Below are positions 13,202-25,400 of a stretch of 64,000 nucleotides of DNA, piece after piece. This DNA comes from Pagrus major (Eukaryota > Chordata > Actinopteri > Spariformes > Sparidae). The translations under genes and the position numbers were made by a program. Numbering within the stretch: the stretch's first letter is position 1; each line of letters opens with the position of its first letter. The notes under the pieces were generated by a model. That model was not told the DNA's origin, did no database searches, and worked only from the letters and a program-made list of their open reading frames with translations. The stretch is taken from positions 19,788,197-19,852,196 of the forward strand of contig NC_133230.1 of NCBI RefSeq assembly GCF_040436345.1. The letters are read 5' to 3'.

Positions 13202-15034
13202 TATTGCAAGATGTAAACAATAAAGTAAAAAGTTATGGAAAAACGCTGTTGATACTTGATCAGAAGAGGGGATCAGATGACAGACAGCTGTGAATGAACA
13301 GGGGGTTTCCACCTGGAGACACCAGTCTGATCCCAGCTGACACTGTCAGGTGTGAGATGCTCCTGATTGGGTCAGAGGGGATTTGACTGTACAGCATATG
13401 ACAAACCCTGAACCTTCAATAATGAAAAACATCATGAGTGACACACTCATGATGACTCAACCAGCGTGTCACCTGTGTGTAGCTGCACACATTAAATCGT
13501 CATCACTATCAACATCCCAGGAGTTTCATTTACCAGACAGCAGGAAACTTGCTGGTTGGTGCTCAGGTCTACAGAGGCACCAGATTAATTCCCCTCAGTC
13601 TAAATATACGGTCCCATCTCAAAGGAAGCCAAGAATAAGGTCTCAGCCCTGGAGACATATATCAGTGTGCTAATTACATCCAGACTACTTCCAATTCATA
13701 AGGAAAAATACATACAACAAATTTTAAGGTTGATTATTGTGAGCCTAAAAAGCATTAAATTTACCCAAAGCAGATATGAAAGGATGGACTCATTTTTTTC
13801 CCCAGTGAGAGTATTCATTTCAGACAAAAGTTTTCAAAAGCGTATCCTTCAACAGCAGCTGCTATCCAAACACAGAAGTGCTGTCAGAGTGAGCTGGCTA
13901 ATGAATTACTCTTCTCTACATTCAAGTTTGGCAGGTAACCAACTTTCACTGGAGGCTCCTCTCTAATTGAACGACATGTACTTTGGCTTGAGCATTAAAA
14001 AGGAAAGTGTCAACTGGTTAGGGGGTTTTCCAATCAGGGACGCAGGTGGGGAAATGAGATAGTTCCCCAAATTTGGTTTCCAAAGTACAAATCCTGATAT
14101 AGGGAATGAGGGCAATTCAAACAAGAGTGCACCTGCGTTGTTGATGAGAGAATAATTACAACATGGTGGGTCCACAGCACTGGCAGCCCATTTGAACACA
14201 CAAACAACAAAAGTGCTTGGCTGCACAGGATTTGGCTCTTTAACAAAAGCTGAAGAATGCTAAATATGATAGGTAAACATTGGCCCAACTCCTTAAAATG
14301 ACCAAAATGCCATTTCAGAGTGGTTTCACGCCCCAACTAGAGAGGACATTTGGATAAACACACCGCGACGCCGCCCCGCCCCGCACACATGCAATAATGC
14401 ATGATGTGCACATTCTGGCCATGTCATGTGCGTTGAAGCATCTGTTAGGCTTCCTGTTGTGCCAGTATGGTTTGAAATAAGAAGCAGCTGTCTTAAAAGA
14501 GTTATATCAATGGAAGTAAAGAGGGCTTACTGTATCAACTTGAACCAGCAAACTGCATCTGCCACTGTACATTATAATTAGCCCAAAATGTTTTGGCGTG
14601 GAATCACATGCGCACGTAATGTATGCATGTGATTGTTTATGTATTACATAGAAGTATGCGAACATAAACACACAGCTGTGCAACTGTTCCCTGGTTGTAC
14701 ACCAATCCTACACTTAGCCAGGCAGCTAGCTAGCTAGCGGGCCAGCAGCCGTCGCAGATTAAGCTACTAGCTTGCGGGCTGCGAGAAAAACAACCCTGGA
14801 TGAGCTAACGCTGGTTAGCCTGACGATAGCTTCGATGTTGCATGTACACATTACCTGACAGAAGTTGTCGCAATACTCCGTGGAGGATGCAATGGATATT
14901 TCTTGTTGCCTGAGTACGTCTTCAAAGGCTCTAAGTGTGGCCAGCAGGGTTTCCATTGCAACCAGAGTGTCCTCGGCCGTGTCCAGGGCCCGGTCGCTCC
15001 ATTCGTGCTCTGGTTCAACATTATTCTCCGCCAT
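446..15034 (-). CDS. rlf: RLF zinc finger protein (Rearranged L-myc fusion), complete, 8 coding exons
   Basis: Large nuclear C2H2 zinc-finger protein of the RLF/ZNF292/ZNF654 family; mammalian RLF is a chromatin-associated transcription regulator. Coding exons on the minus strand, read by GT-AG sites and kept phase: 15034-14855, 13140-12986, 10702-10621, 9721-9586, 9478-9276, 6748-6612, 6415-6274, 5113-446; total about 1900 aa, close to human RLF (about 1914). The N-terminal 345 residues, in seven small exons, are the helical family region (IAHDTLLQYG, LLWSKLQRRIDPSL). The last exon is 4.67 kb and holds about 14 C2H2 fingers between residues ~540 and ~1550 separated by acidic/Ser-rich linkers, then a conserved C-terminal box (LDKALAGCGDLAIKQL, YLRPVVVL) at residues ~1860-1885, which favours RLF over ZNF292. 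The start chosen is the ATG at 15034 (A at -3, G at +4, MAENN); an in-frame ATG 51 bases upstream has a poor context. No frame break was seen. Confidence 0.93.
5388..5480. repeat. fragment of a dispersed hAT-type non-autonomous element
   Basis: AT-rich stretch in rlf intron 7 starting GGGGTAGACCAATTATC and continuing with degenerate GGCTGA / TATCAGT motifs. This is the look of the very common fish repeats whose ends read TAGGGGTAGACCGATTATC. Only one end is visible. Recognition is from memory of the repeat style, so the boundaries are rough. Confidence 0.4.
5535..5650. repeat. partial copy of the CAGTGGTGGAA-type MITE
   Basis: Contains ATGTAGTCGAGGGGAAGTAT, AAAGTAGCAGAAAATTAAAA and ACTCTAGTAAAGTACCTG, the right-hand part of the same dispersed element seen complete at 56995-57524 and in pieces at 36.5, 38.1 and 42.7 kb. 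It lies in rlf intron 7. Confidence 0.5.
7230..7860 (+). mobile_element. candidate solo LTR in rlf intron 5
   Basis: A 631-bp block that begins TGTGATG and ends ACGACA, flanked by the related 8-mers CATGCAAC (7222-7229) and CATGTCAC (7861-7868; 6 of 8 match). Near the right side it has an AATAAA signal (CAATAAAAGAAC, about 7762) followed by about 95 bases to the end, the arrangement of U3-R-U5. No internal retroelement coding region lies next to it, so it would be a solo LTR. The identity is inferred from structure alone. Confidence 0.4.
13149..13199. repeat. (CA)n microsatellite
   Basis: About 25 nearly perfect CA units directly upstream (in gene sense) of rlf coding exon 2; only the bases CTATAAA (13141-13147) lie between it and the exon edge at 13140. 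The tract therefore reads as GT repeats inside the polypyrimidine/branch region of that acceptor. Confidence 0.95.
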
Positions 15035-16224
15035 CTTCGCTCTCCGCCACGGCGCGTATGCAGTGCAGTCTGACGCCGCCTTCATGTACTTTCGGAATAT
15101 TTAAAGATGTCACTTAAACTTCACCCGAGAATGCGAAAGGGGCGTCTTGTAGAAATGGGTTTTTATGTTTGTCGGTGTTATTATTCGTTGTATGTTGTAG
15201 TTATTGTTGTCACTATGTTAATACATCTGTTTTTTTTTATTTAACGTAGCCCTTTGTCCGTAAATTAGCGTTAACGTCAATTTAATAGCCTTTAATTAAT
15301 TGTCTGTTTTTTTCTTGGCTACCCCTTCTTCCTGTTCCACTGTTTCTACATACACAAGTACACTACTGTTACTGCTGTTATTTCCATACAATCCATTATT
15401 ATTATGATCAAAACCAAAGCAAGCGAAAGTTACGGAGCGCGAAGGAAGGTAACATGTCAAGGTGTTTGAGCATAATTCACCTGAGAGGAGGAATATGAAA
15501 ATTACATTACACTGAACTACTGCGGTTCCCTTTTAATAAAACGCTGTTCAGTTTTGAATTGATACTCAGCTTTTAATATTTTTTCACTTTTTAAAAAATG
15601 TTAGTTTCGGCAAATAAACATAAAAACTATGAACTCATGTAAATGTTTTGAATTTCGTGGTTTCTTTTCATTATTAACTTATTATTACTGACATTATTAT
15701 CACCGTAATATTACATTATTCTCTTTTCTTTTTTTTTCTTAGCCCTTTTTGCTAAGCAGTGGTGTTTGGCGCCCTCTACTGGTGAGGAGGTATAACGTTA
15801 ACTTTTGTTGACCCGGAAGTAAAAGAAAAATATCTCTCGGCCACACGTGTGAAAGGTAAGCAGAGCTAAAAATGACACGCAAAGTGTTTTTTAGAAGTAA
15901 ATCTGTTATATGACTGATTGTCTTGAGCTGAGAGTTTCGATTAGGAACACTTTTTACTTCACAAGTCGTGATTTGGTGCCAAAAAATTGCAAATTCGGTT
16001 TAAAAACGTCTACGCAGGCTGGATTTTCTGTTTTCTACACACTCGACAGTTAAATAAGACCGTATCCAGCTTATTTTAAAGGTGCACATCCCAAAATTGT
16101 GGTGTAATGACTAACCCGACGATTAAGACTTGAGTTTTTAACTGATATTTATCATACAAACAACTTTATCTGTGTTGCTGTCTCCGTGCTGTCTGACGGG
16201 GTTTGTTTTCATCCTGTCCTGTAG
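15035..16224. promoter_or_regulatory. divergent promoter interval rlf / znf593, with znf593 first non-coding exon
   Basis: The rlf start codon (minus) and the znf593 first exon (plus) face away from each other here. ETS-type core CCGGAAGT lies at about 15813, close to the likely znf593 start. A non-coding first exon of znf593 ends at 15855 (GAAAG|GTAAGC) and splices to 16225 (TGTAG|CATCC), eight bases before the ATG. The middle of the interval (15150-15780) is AT-rich with no open frame that I can support. Confidence 0.55.
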
Positions 16225-16232
16225 CATCCACC

Positions 16233-17500
16233 ATGGGAAAGTCCAAACAAACAGGAAATCACAAGAGTGATAAGAAGAAGAACATCGCAAAGACATGGAA
16301 GACAAAGCGCAGGACCAAAGACCTGGACCAGATCCACGCAGACATGAAACCTGGGACCGCAGCCAAGCTCCTACATCAGGAGGTGGACTACGATGTGACA
16401 GGATGTGCGCAACACTACTGCTTACACTGCGCGTGAGTTTACCTGTTGGTCTGATGGACCTAGCTGAGAATTAGGCTACCCACTACCCAACAATTGCACT
16501 AATAAAGATAAAATAGCGTGTGACTGGCTGGGTTTTGTTGTGTCTTGATCTTGAATTTGATTGTTAACACCTTGACTTTTGATGTCTTGCAGGAGATATT
16601 TTGTGGATATGAGATCCTTGAAAGAGCACTTCAAAACTAAAGTGCACAAAAGAAGGTAAGTCACCACATCCCACCCACGTATTCTGTGTTACATACTAGG
16701 TATGGGACGATATGCACATCTCATGTCACGATTACCCGTCCAACATAATTGCGATTCACGATATTATCCAGATAATCATCAAAGTATTCTTAAAACGCTT
16801 CCAATTGCACTAACACACACTGGAGACAGTTTAACCTTACATTTTGTTAGGAGACCAAGTTTTATTGCATCATAGAAAGGACATATATTTCTTTTTGTGA
16901 AAAACTAATAATCTTAAATAAGTCATCATTAATAAATGGTAGTATCCTTTTTTTTCCCTCTTTTTTTTTGTTTGGAATGATTTAACTTGTTTTTGTAAGG
17001 GAATACAATGTGCAAGCCATGTCTTCAGCCATGGGGACAGGTTTACGCAATTCAGAATAAATCAGGAAACCAATAAAGGACTGTATCATCAGCGAGCTAG
17101 ACAGCTTTTACAAGTCCCTCATGTGAGGATAATCACAATTATCTCTAGTCTTGATTAGCCTGATAATGAAAATTCACCACAGTCAGCTTATTGTTTTTTT
17201 TATCACAATCTGCGATTAAAATCTTTTATCGTCCCATCCCCATTATATTCCTACATTTCTTGTCTGGAAGTTAAACTTTAAATGACCTATCTGTGACCTA
17301 TAGATGTACTGCAGCCAAGCGTCCCTGCTCGTTTCAGAGCTTACCTCTTCTCTCTCTCCATCTCTCCGTCCAGGTTGAAACAGCTTAGAGAGGAGCCGTA
17401 CACCCAGGCAGAGGCAGAGAGGGCAGCAGGTATGGGCTCCTACATCCCTCCAAAAATAGTGGAAGTAAAGACGCAGCCTGTGGAAGAGGACATGGCCTGA
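16233..17500 (+). CDS. znf593: Zinc finger protein 593 (Bud20-type), 129 aa, 3 coding exons
   Basis: Small nuclear/nucleolar factor; the yeast relative Bud20 is a pre-60S shuttling and export factor, and human ZNF593 was also described as a modulator of Oct-2 DNA binding. Exons 16233-16432, 16593-16655, 17374-17500 give 129 aa (human 134). The N terminus is strongly basic ([19 protein letters not shown]). One C2H2 finger has Cys63, Cys66, His79 and His85 (CX2C-X12-HX5H) and is split by the first coding intron, followed by the conserved KRRLKQL and [13 protein letters not shown]. The start ATG sits in ACCATGG. Poly(A) signals AATAAA occur at 17551 and 17749. Its second coding intron carries a 546-bp MITE. 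Confidence 0.95.
16697..17242. mobile_element. hAT-type MITE inside a znf593 intron
   Basis: Terminal inverted repeats TAGGTATGGGACGATA (left) and TATCGTCCCATCCCCA (right) match at 14 of 16 positions. Flanking 8-mers TTACATAC and TTATATTC agree at 6 of 8, as expected for a decayed hAT target duplication. There is no coding capacity. Internal sequence has poly-T runs and subterminal CACGATTA / TGCGATTA motifs. Confidence 0.75.
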
Positions 17501-17754
17501 GAGCTGCACACCTAATCTGTTGGACTATTCCTTCAATAACAGAAGTATTAAATAAAATGGATAATGCTTCTATTATCCCTTGCCGTCACAAATGTTGAGT
17601 GCATTGTTAAATGCTTTTATGTGACACACTTCTGGTCATTAGATGTCTGGCTGTCACCAGATTCAGGAAGCCTTACCCTATACTGGGTAATGTAATGCAA
17701 AATGTACCTATGTAAATATTGAGTATGTGTAGGACTGTGTGGAATGCAAATAAA

Positions 17755-19407
17755 CTATAACATACCATGGATTCAGCCAGATTGCATCAATATAGGACTA
17801 CACTGTGTTGCAACAGCAGAGTTCGTACAAAGTCTTGAAAGTTCGAGAAATGCTTTTTTGAACTGTTTCGTTTTCAAGGTTAGTAATATACTTGACTTTC
17901 AACATAATCTGGTGTTTCTACACAATCACTCATGAAAAGCAAAACATCTTTTAATCTTTGAAATAATAACAGCCCTGTTGCATCAGAGTTATCAATGGAA
18001 AGCTGGTAAAATAAACAAAGTGATGATTGCTGTGGATATAATGGAATTCTTGCATTATAGTAATTTATTTGTGATGACGAAGGCATTGAGAGTGAATATT
18101 TTTTGTTTGAGTAACTTGAAAGTGCTTGAATTTTAGCTGTTTCATTCCTGTACACTTAAAAGAATGGAAAAAAGTCCTGTCACTCAATTTTTCTTTTAAC
18201 TGAGGAAAATGGACATGCCGACAATGAGGTTTATATCCAGGCCAATGTTTTGCATCTATCCTGAAACTCTCTTTGGATGGACTGGCCACAAGATCATTCA
18301 TTTTCAGGGGTCACAAGCCAGGAAAATTGGGAACTACAGCATCTGCCAGACTAACCTTTAGCTGGAGCTCCATGTGCTGCTGTAGGCAATATCAAATATA
18401 TGGTGATTATTGATTTAGTGATTTCTTTGGCAACACAGTGGTCTAACACACATACCAGATAATGGTAATTTCTCCTGTCTTAATCTAGATGGGGGTTATC
18501 ATCCAATTAGCTTGTCCATATTTTTCCTGTATGCAGAATGAAAACACAAAAAAAGTGTATATGAAATTAAGTTATCGTGACAGAGATATGTTGAAATTAT
18601 AAAGAATGGTCCAACAAAAAAAAAAAGCCTTCACTTCTTTTGGCAGACATGAGTTGCAAAAAATGTAATGACGGCCTTCCGTTGGCAGGGAAACATATAA
18701 TTGAAGCTTGTTAGCAGACATTCCTGGTGGGAACGAGGCAACCCGGCCCCTTTAAAATGTGACTACTGTGCCAGGAGCCGACTTCAGGCAAGTCAGACAG
18801 GATGTACACAAACTTCCGGTCGCCGCTTTCAAAATAATGCTCTCGACGGCGAACTGGCTGGTTAGCTATACTGACTCGGCCGTAAAGTGAAGAGAAATGT
18901 AATAATGTTATCGTAGCCTGATGTACAGAAGCGTGTTGTATCTTTAAAGGTATTTTCCTTGTGTCTAATGTTACCTGTCGAGGAAGAAGAGCCGAGCGGA
19001 GGGACACAGTGTGCCGAAGTTCTGAATGTAACCATCGATTTTTGCCCCGGAAGCAAGTTTGTATCATTCCGCACAGAAAGTAGACACCTGTACCTTTATT
19101 TTGACACCCTCATCGCCCAATATCCGCTTTTCTCCTATCTTGACTCATGTTAACCACATCCAAATGGTTGTAGATTAGATGGGGGGAATAAGAAATCTGC
19201 GCTGCTAGCTAGCATTTCACAGCTGCTGCCAGCGAGTGTAACAGCCGGGAAAGACGCGCGGTCCCCGGCTTACAAGATAACAGAACTGTCGGAAGATTCT
19301 CGCCACTTTAAGGACAAAGTTTACACTGAACGACCACCGCTGGTAGCCTTTTTGCCCGCTATCCGACGATAATGCCCTCGCCTAAATAGCTGTCGTGGAG
19401 GTCGAGG
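17755..19407. other. intergenic space and selenon 5' region
   Basis: After the znf593 poly(A) signals the sequence to about 18.7 kb is AT-rich and shows no gene. From about 18.72 kb GC content rises. An ACTTCCGG ETS-type site is at about 18822, and 19240-19380 is CpG-rich (AGACGCGCGG, TATCCGACG). This is most likely the selenon promoter and 5' UTR; I could not place a transcription start. Short antisense frames here have no recognisable content. Confidence 0.5.
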
Positions 19408-22400
19408 ATGGCCGCAGACGTGGATAAAACATCCCCCGAGGATGGGAGCAAAATTTCGCCGCAGCGTGGACACCAGAGTCCGGGCTCTGGATCCTGGATC
19501 TCCAAGGGGCTGTGGACTCTGCTCCTAGTCGGTGCTGTCCCTCTTCTCGCCTTTGGGATCAAGTATTACCAAGATGCCAAGCTCATCAAACGTCATGTGA
19601 GAGCCCCATCTGTAGTTACACGTTACACACGTCTCATAAATATGCGTTGATCTTAACTTTGTGTCTGAAAAGCAACTTGAAGATTGATGATGTCAGAAAA
19701 TGCCAGTTTACTGTAAGATGCATGCCTGTTTTAAAAGAAAGTTTCCATTGACCTTCTGGTACGTTTTATAACCTTTAATTACTTTAACATTGCTGTAAGG
19801 ACACATTACATGAAATGTGTGTTAGACTCATTTATTTGTCAGACATCAGTCGCCACTAAACACCACATCTGCATTTTTTTCCACGCCTGGGTGTTTTATT
19901 AGGGAGCTGGATCTGTGCCACAGCTGGTTAAACTCAACCTCTTGTTTTAATCTAATGCTTGTTTGGCTCCAGTGGGTCCCTGAGTTGTTCTTGCTGCCTC
20001 CCACCTTCCCTCCCCCCTTCTCCCTCCATTGTACAAGCGCTGGTAGGCACGCATCTGCCTGGGAGAGAGGGTGGTCTGACTGAAACAAACACATGTTAAG
20101 AATCTGTGGCCTCTGGGCTGATCTTTATCCAGACTGGACTGCTGAGGATGAATAAGTGCTCTGACACCAGGGACAAAGCACTGCAGCAATGGGATCATGC
20201 ATCTACAACAATATTTTTGTCATTTAGTATATTTTCAAAAATGTTTTCATGTGATGAGACCCACTGTCCTACTTTTGATGCTGCATTGAAAATCCTTGAA
20301 GCGTGAGTAAATGACAGGATCAGTCTGTGTCCCCTCCTACAGGAAGAGAGTGTTCGTACTCTGGGTGCCGAGGGGCTTTTTCTCTTCTCCTCCTTAGACA
20401 CCGATCACGATCTCTATCTCAGTCCGGAGGAGTTTAAACCTATTGCTGAGAAACTCACAGGTACATCACTTTATCTGTCTTGCCGAATGTCCCATTTAAT
20501 CAATGCCTTCTCCTACTCTCACTGGTCATTTGTACCCCACGTACTGACTGGGATCCCTGTGACTTCCTCGCAGGAATAACACCCCCGGTCGATTATGAGG
20601 AGGAAGTGGCCCATGACCCCAATGGAGAGACTTTAACCTTGGAGGCCAAAATGCAGCCTCTGCTGCTGGACTCTATGACAAAAAGCAAGGATGGTTTCCT
20701 CGGGGTAAGAGGAAGTTTATTGTTCTCTTTCTATTGATCACTGTTTAGGCTCAGCAGATGACTTAATTCTGTTAGTATTAACCTGTCCTTATTCCTGAAA
20801 ATGTATGTAAAATGATCCTGAAACACCTATCCCAGTCCAGCCTAAAGTAAACTCAAAGCTGTTGTTGAACCATGTGGAATACAGGCATGCTTTCAGGCTC
20901 TTTTGAAAGGTTATAAGCTGAATTTCTTCCCCAAGCTGTCAGAAGCTTGCATTGTGTCTTTAGTCTATAGGAGTTTGAACACACTGAATTATTTATTTAT
21001 TTTTCTCACTTAAGTTTTGAATGCAAAAATGACCTGTAACTGCCGGTTAGCTGGAAAACACAATAGGTCCACATCATAATAGTCTCACATGGTCCAAGTT
21101 CGAATTTAATTACAATATAACTGAAAATGTATGCTTAACACATGTTTTTCTGAGGAAACATCCAGGTGCCTGGCATAAAAATGCAATTTTATGACCTCAA
21201 AATAACCCTGCCTGAGAGTAACAGGGGCAAACACTTATTATAATTCTTTATTTCCTTATTTACATTAACTTTGTGTATATTAAATAGTCAAACACAAGTG
21301 CTTAGGTGGAAAAACAGCCTGTTCAAGGAGCAAAATGCATAAAACGACCTAAACTTGGATAATTTCCAAGTTTATGGCTTTTAAAACTGTAATAAACTAT
21401 ATGTTACTGGATTTAAGATCTCATTGGCTGCATCAATCATCTGTGGGTGGATCGCTGACTGTTAACAGGATTTTATAAATAATACAATACATTTTCTCAG
21501 TCTGAGCCTGGAATCGATGACGCAGAAATCTCCAAATCAAGTCAGAGATCTTGGTGTAGTTATACACTCGGACCTGAATTCCAACAGCCACATAAGAACA
21601 ATAACAGAATCAACCTACTTCCACCTTAAAAACACAGCAAGAATTAAAGGATTCCTGTCTAAACAAGATACAGAAAAACTTCATGCAATCATTTTCAGCA
21701 GTGTAATGGTGTCCTCTCAGGCCTTTGTAAAAAAAAATCAATCAGACAGCTGCAGCTCTTCCAACACAAAGAAGGTGGAGCACATTACACCAGTCCTTAA
21801 ATCACTGTTCTGGCTCCCACTGTGTCTAAGGATAGATATAAAAATCGTATTACGCGTCCATAAAGCACTAAATGGTCTCGGGCTTAAATACATTTCTGAT
21901 TTACTTTTTACGTTATGTAGCACCCAGACACATAAAGTCATCTGTGACAGATGCCACCAAGAGAGGCGGAGCAGCTTTTAGTTTTCATGCTCCCCACCTG
22001 CGACACAAGTTTCCTGAATACCTCAGGTCCACAAAAACTGGGGGCTTAAAAAATGATTTCCTTTTAAGTTTCTAACTGTATTTCTTATATTAAGATGTGT
22101 AAGCAACCAACCAAGACTTTAATCAACTATAAAATAGCTGAGAATTAACTTATAGTCATCACATTAACCTACAATTTACCTTGTAGGTTAAATTGTAATG
22201 TAGATTTTTTTTTTGCAAAAGCATTTCTTCTTATTTTGTGGAATTCGTCAGGTGTCTCACAGCTCTCTGGGCGGGCTGCGCTCCTGGAAGAGCCCAGCGG
22301 TGCCTTCTTCTACCTTCTCCGCCAGCCAGTTCAGAGTCTTCTTGCCCCCCAAGAACAAGGTCGAGGTGGGAGACACGTGGTGGGTGATTCCCAGCGAGCT

Positions 22401-25400
22401 CAACATCTTCACTGGGTACCTGCCCAACAATCGTTACCACCCTCCCTCACCGAAAGGCAAAGAGGTAAAAGACCTGTCACTGTGTGACGTCAGATTTGGT
22501 TGTGAGGATCTTACTGTATATTAATAGTTGTTCTTATCCCGTTACAGGTTCTCATCCACTCCTTGTTGAGTATGTTCCACCCTCGGCCCTTCATCAAAGC
22601 ACGTTTCGCTCCTCAGGGCGCAGTCGCCTGCATTCGTGCCAGCAACGACTTTTATTATGACATCGTCTTCAGGTGAGGAGCAATTCCGAAAGAGGTGTGA
22701 AAGGCCCGAGTGGTGCTTTTTCTTCTTTTAGCCCATTAATTCTGTGTACTTTACATTACTGCTGACTTTTATCTAGAACAAACTATGAATTTTAATGGTA
22801 ATGTCCTCCCTGGCAGGCAGCCATTGATTCGGATTTAAAATCAGCATGCAGAGATCGATCCGACCTACTGAGTTCACTTTTTGTCAAAGATACATTATCA
22901 TTGTGTGCTAATGCAGCTGCAAGTACTGTATGAGTCAGCTGCTGAACAGAAGCGATTTTAAACCACCAAACATTTCATATTTTTTGCCCTCAGCTTTGAC
23001 TTTCAGACAGCTTGCTCTGATATCTTGGAATACCTTTTTCAACACAAAATGTTAAATAGACACTATATGTGATAAAGCGGCTAGAAATGCACTTTTAATA
23101 GGCTACAACAGTCCTTTCTTTTCATTCTGTCACAGTGGAAAAAAAATGTGAACACATCTTGCTGAACAAAAAAACTCATTGTGTTCACCTCCTGCAGAAT
23201 TCATGCTGAATTCCAGCTCAACGACGTTCCAGACTTTCCCTTCTGGTTCACCCCGGGACAGTTCACCGGCAACATTATTCTGTCTAAAGATGCATCTCAC
23301 GTCCGCCACTTTCACCTCTACGTCCCCAATGACAGGTGACTGCCTCAAGATCACTCCCCACTCAGCGTGTCAGCTGCTGTAGTTCTAGTGTGAAATGTCC
23401 TGTTGTGTTCCAGGTCTCTGAATGTGGACATGGAGTGGCTGTACGGGGCCAGTGAGAGCAGCAACATGGAGGTCGACATCGGATATCTGCCACAGGTACA
23501 GCTGCAGAGTGTCTCTATTACTATATTCATGTGACTTACTGTTCTTATCTTAGTGTAGCAGCATGATGGAGTGCCCAAAGTATTAATTTTTTTCATTAAT
23601 GTTGTTCCAGCTCATTAAGCCAAATTAAACTCATTCAGTGCAATTACTCTCCAAGTGGTTTTAATGATTTTTGTCCTGTCACTGTTTTGATTTACTGTCC
23701 TCCTCACAGTGTGTCCTAATGTTGGAATGTGACTAGTATTCATTTAATTTCAGCCTTTTTTCCCAGAAATATGTTAAAGATCATCAAATATTTTCCCTTT
23801 AAGTTTCTTTTCTCATAAAAGTTAAGGTTACAGCTTAAAGTCCGTCATGTTTTTTTAATGAGAAGTTGCCTTTTATTAAAAGTTATTAATGTGTCCACAG
23901 CTGGAGCTGCAGTCCACAGGCCCATCCACTCCCTCCATCATCATGGATGAGGAGGGCAACATCATCGACAGTCGTGACGGCAGCAGCGAGCCGATCCAGT
24001 TTGTCTTTGAGGACATCCACTGGACATCAGAACTCAGTCGGCAAGAAGCCGCTCGACGCCTCGATGTCACCTTCTACCCCTTCAAGAAGGTAACAATTCA
24101 TCAAGTGTTTCGTCAACACACTGTTGGCTTTAAGTCAACAGTTTCATTGTCCTCATTGTGCTCCCTCCCAGGTGTCCTACCTGCCTTTTTCAGAGGCCTT
24201 CGAGCGCGCTGAAGCAGAGAACAAACTGGTGCATTCCATTCTGCTTTGGGGAGCATTAGACGACCAGTCCTGCTGAGGTGAGATCACGCCACAGCATTAC
24301 ACGCTGATACTGAGAGCTGAGAAAATATTGAAATCACAAGGATAAAATGGGCTTCATCCAGATAAAAACAGGTTTATATAAGAAATTCTGCAGGCAGGGT
24401 TTTCCACAGTCTGAGAGTCTCTGGGGGAAAATAGTGTTACTTTAGTCTTCTGTCAGTAGATACATCTGACTGTTACTTAAATACAACTTAAATCAGTACT
24501 GTATATATTTGGTCTGAGTGAAGACGTGCTAAATTCTGGAACTGTGTAAGAAAGACCACACTCCTTCCAATGTCACCATCAGTAATGTCAACTTTCAGGC
24601 CACTGGCTTCATACAGGAGCATAGATACTTTAAAAGCAGTAAAATGCACCCTTTACTAGTTCAGTACACTCTGTGGGAATCAAATGCAATGTATGGTTTG
24701 ATATAAAACTATTACTTTTCAATGAAATTAATTATTAATAGATTTTTAAGTATCATTGCACCATTTAAGCTGATGCATTGCAATTACAACTAGGGATAAA
24801 ATTCCTGTGTAGTCCCACATAAAGCGGGACACCTGGTCACCCTACCTTGAAATAAACCTTTTTGAATTGTACATTTAGGTGTATTGTCAATATTCAACAT
24901 CTCTGTCTGTTACATCTCTGTAGGTTCGGGGCGGACTCTCCGGGAGACAGTCCTGGAAAGTTCGCCCGTCCTGGCGCTGCTCAACCAGAGTTTCATAAGC
25001 AGCTGGTCTCTGGTTAGAGAGCTGGAGAACATGCAGGTGATCAGTGACAGAAAAAAAATGCTTTGTACTACACTTACCTTCCTTATTTTCAGATCTTAAC
25101 TATGTCATACTTAATGTTTCTTCCCTAAAACAGGCTGATGAGCACAGTCATGAGTTGAGTGAAAAGGCCCGATTACACCTGGAGAACTACAACTTCCCTG
25201 TGGAGATGATGGTGGCACTGCCCAATGGAACTATTGTAAGTATTTTACTCTTTTATCAAACATTCACAAGAGTTCACAAATCATGTGTAGAAGTACAAGA
25301 CTAAAACTGGATTTGTTAAAATCACCCTCTATCCCTAGCTTGTGCAGCGTCTGAGGGGAAAATGTTACATCCAGTCGACTTACAGTATTTCATGTCATTG

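Noticed and set aside
15035-15085. Upstream in-frame ATG for rlf
   Set aside because: The ATG at 15085 has a poor context (T at -3), while the ATG at 15034 has A at -3 and G at +4 and gives an N terminus like mammalian RLF.
21517-21981. A host gene in selenon intron 3
   Set aside because: The translation is the tail of an L2-type reverse transcriptase with a frame break, hence a dead LINE copy.
24274-24276. TGA as the true stop of a shorter protein
   Set aside because: Conserved family sequence resumes in frame after it across three more exons, the SCUG context is that of SELENON, and a SECIS element is present.
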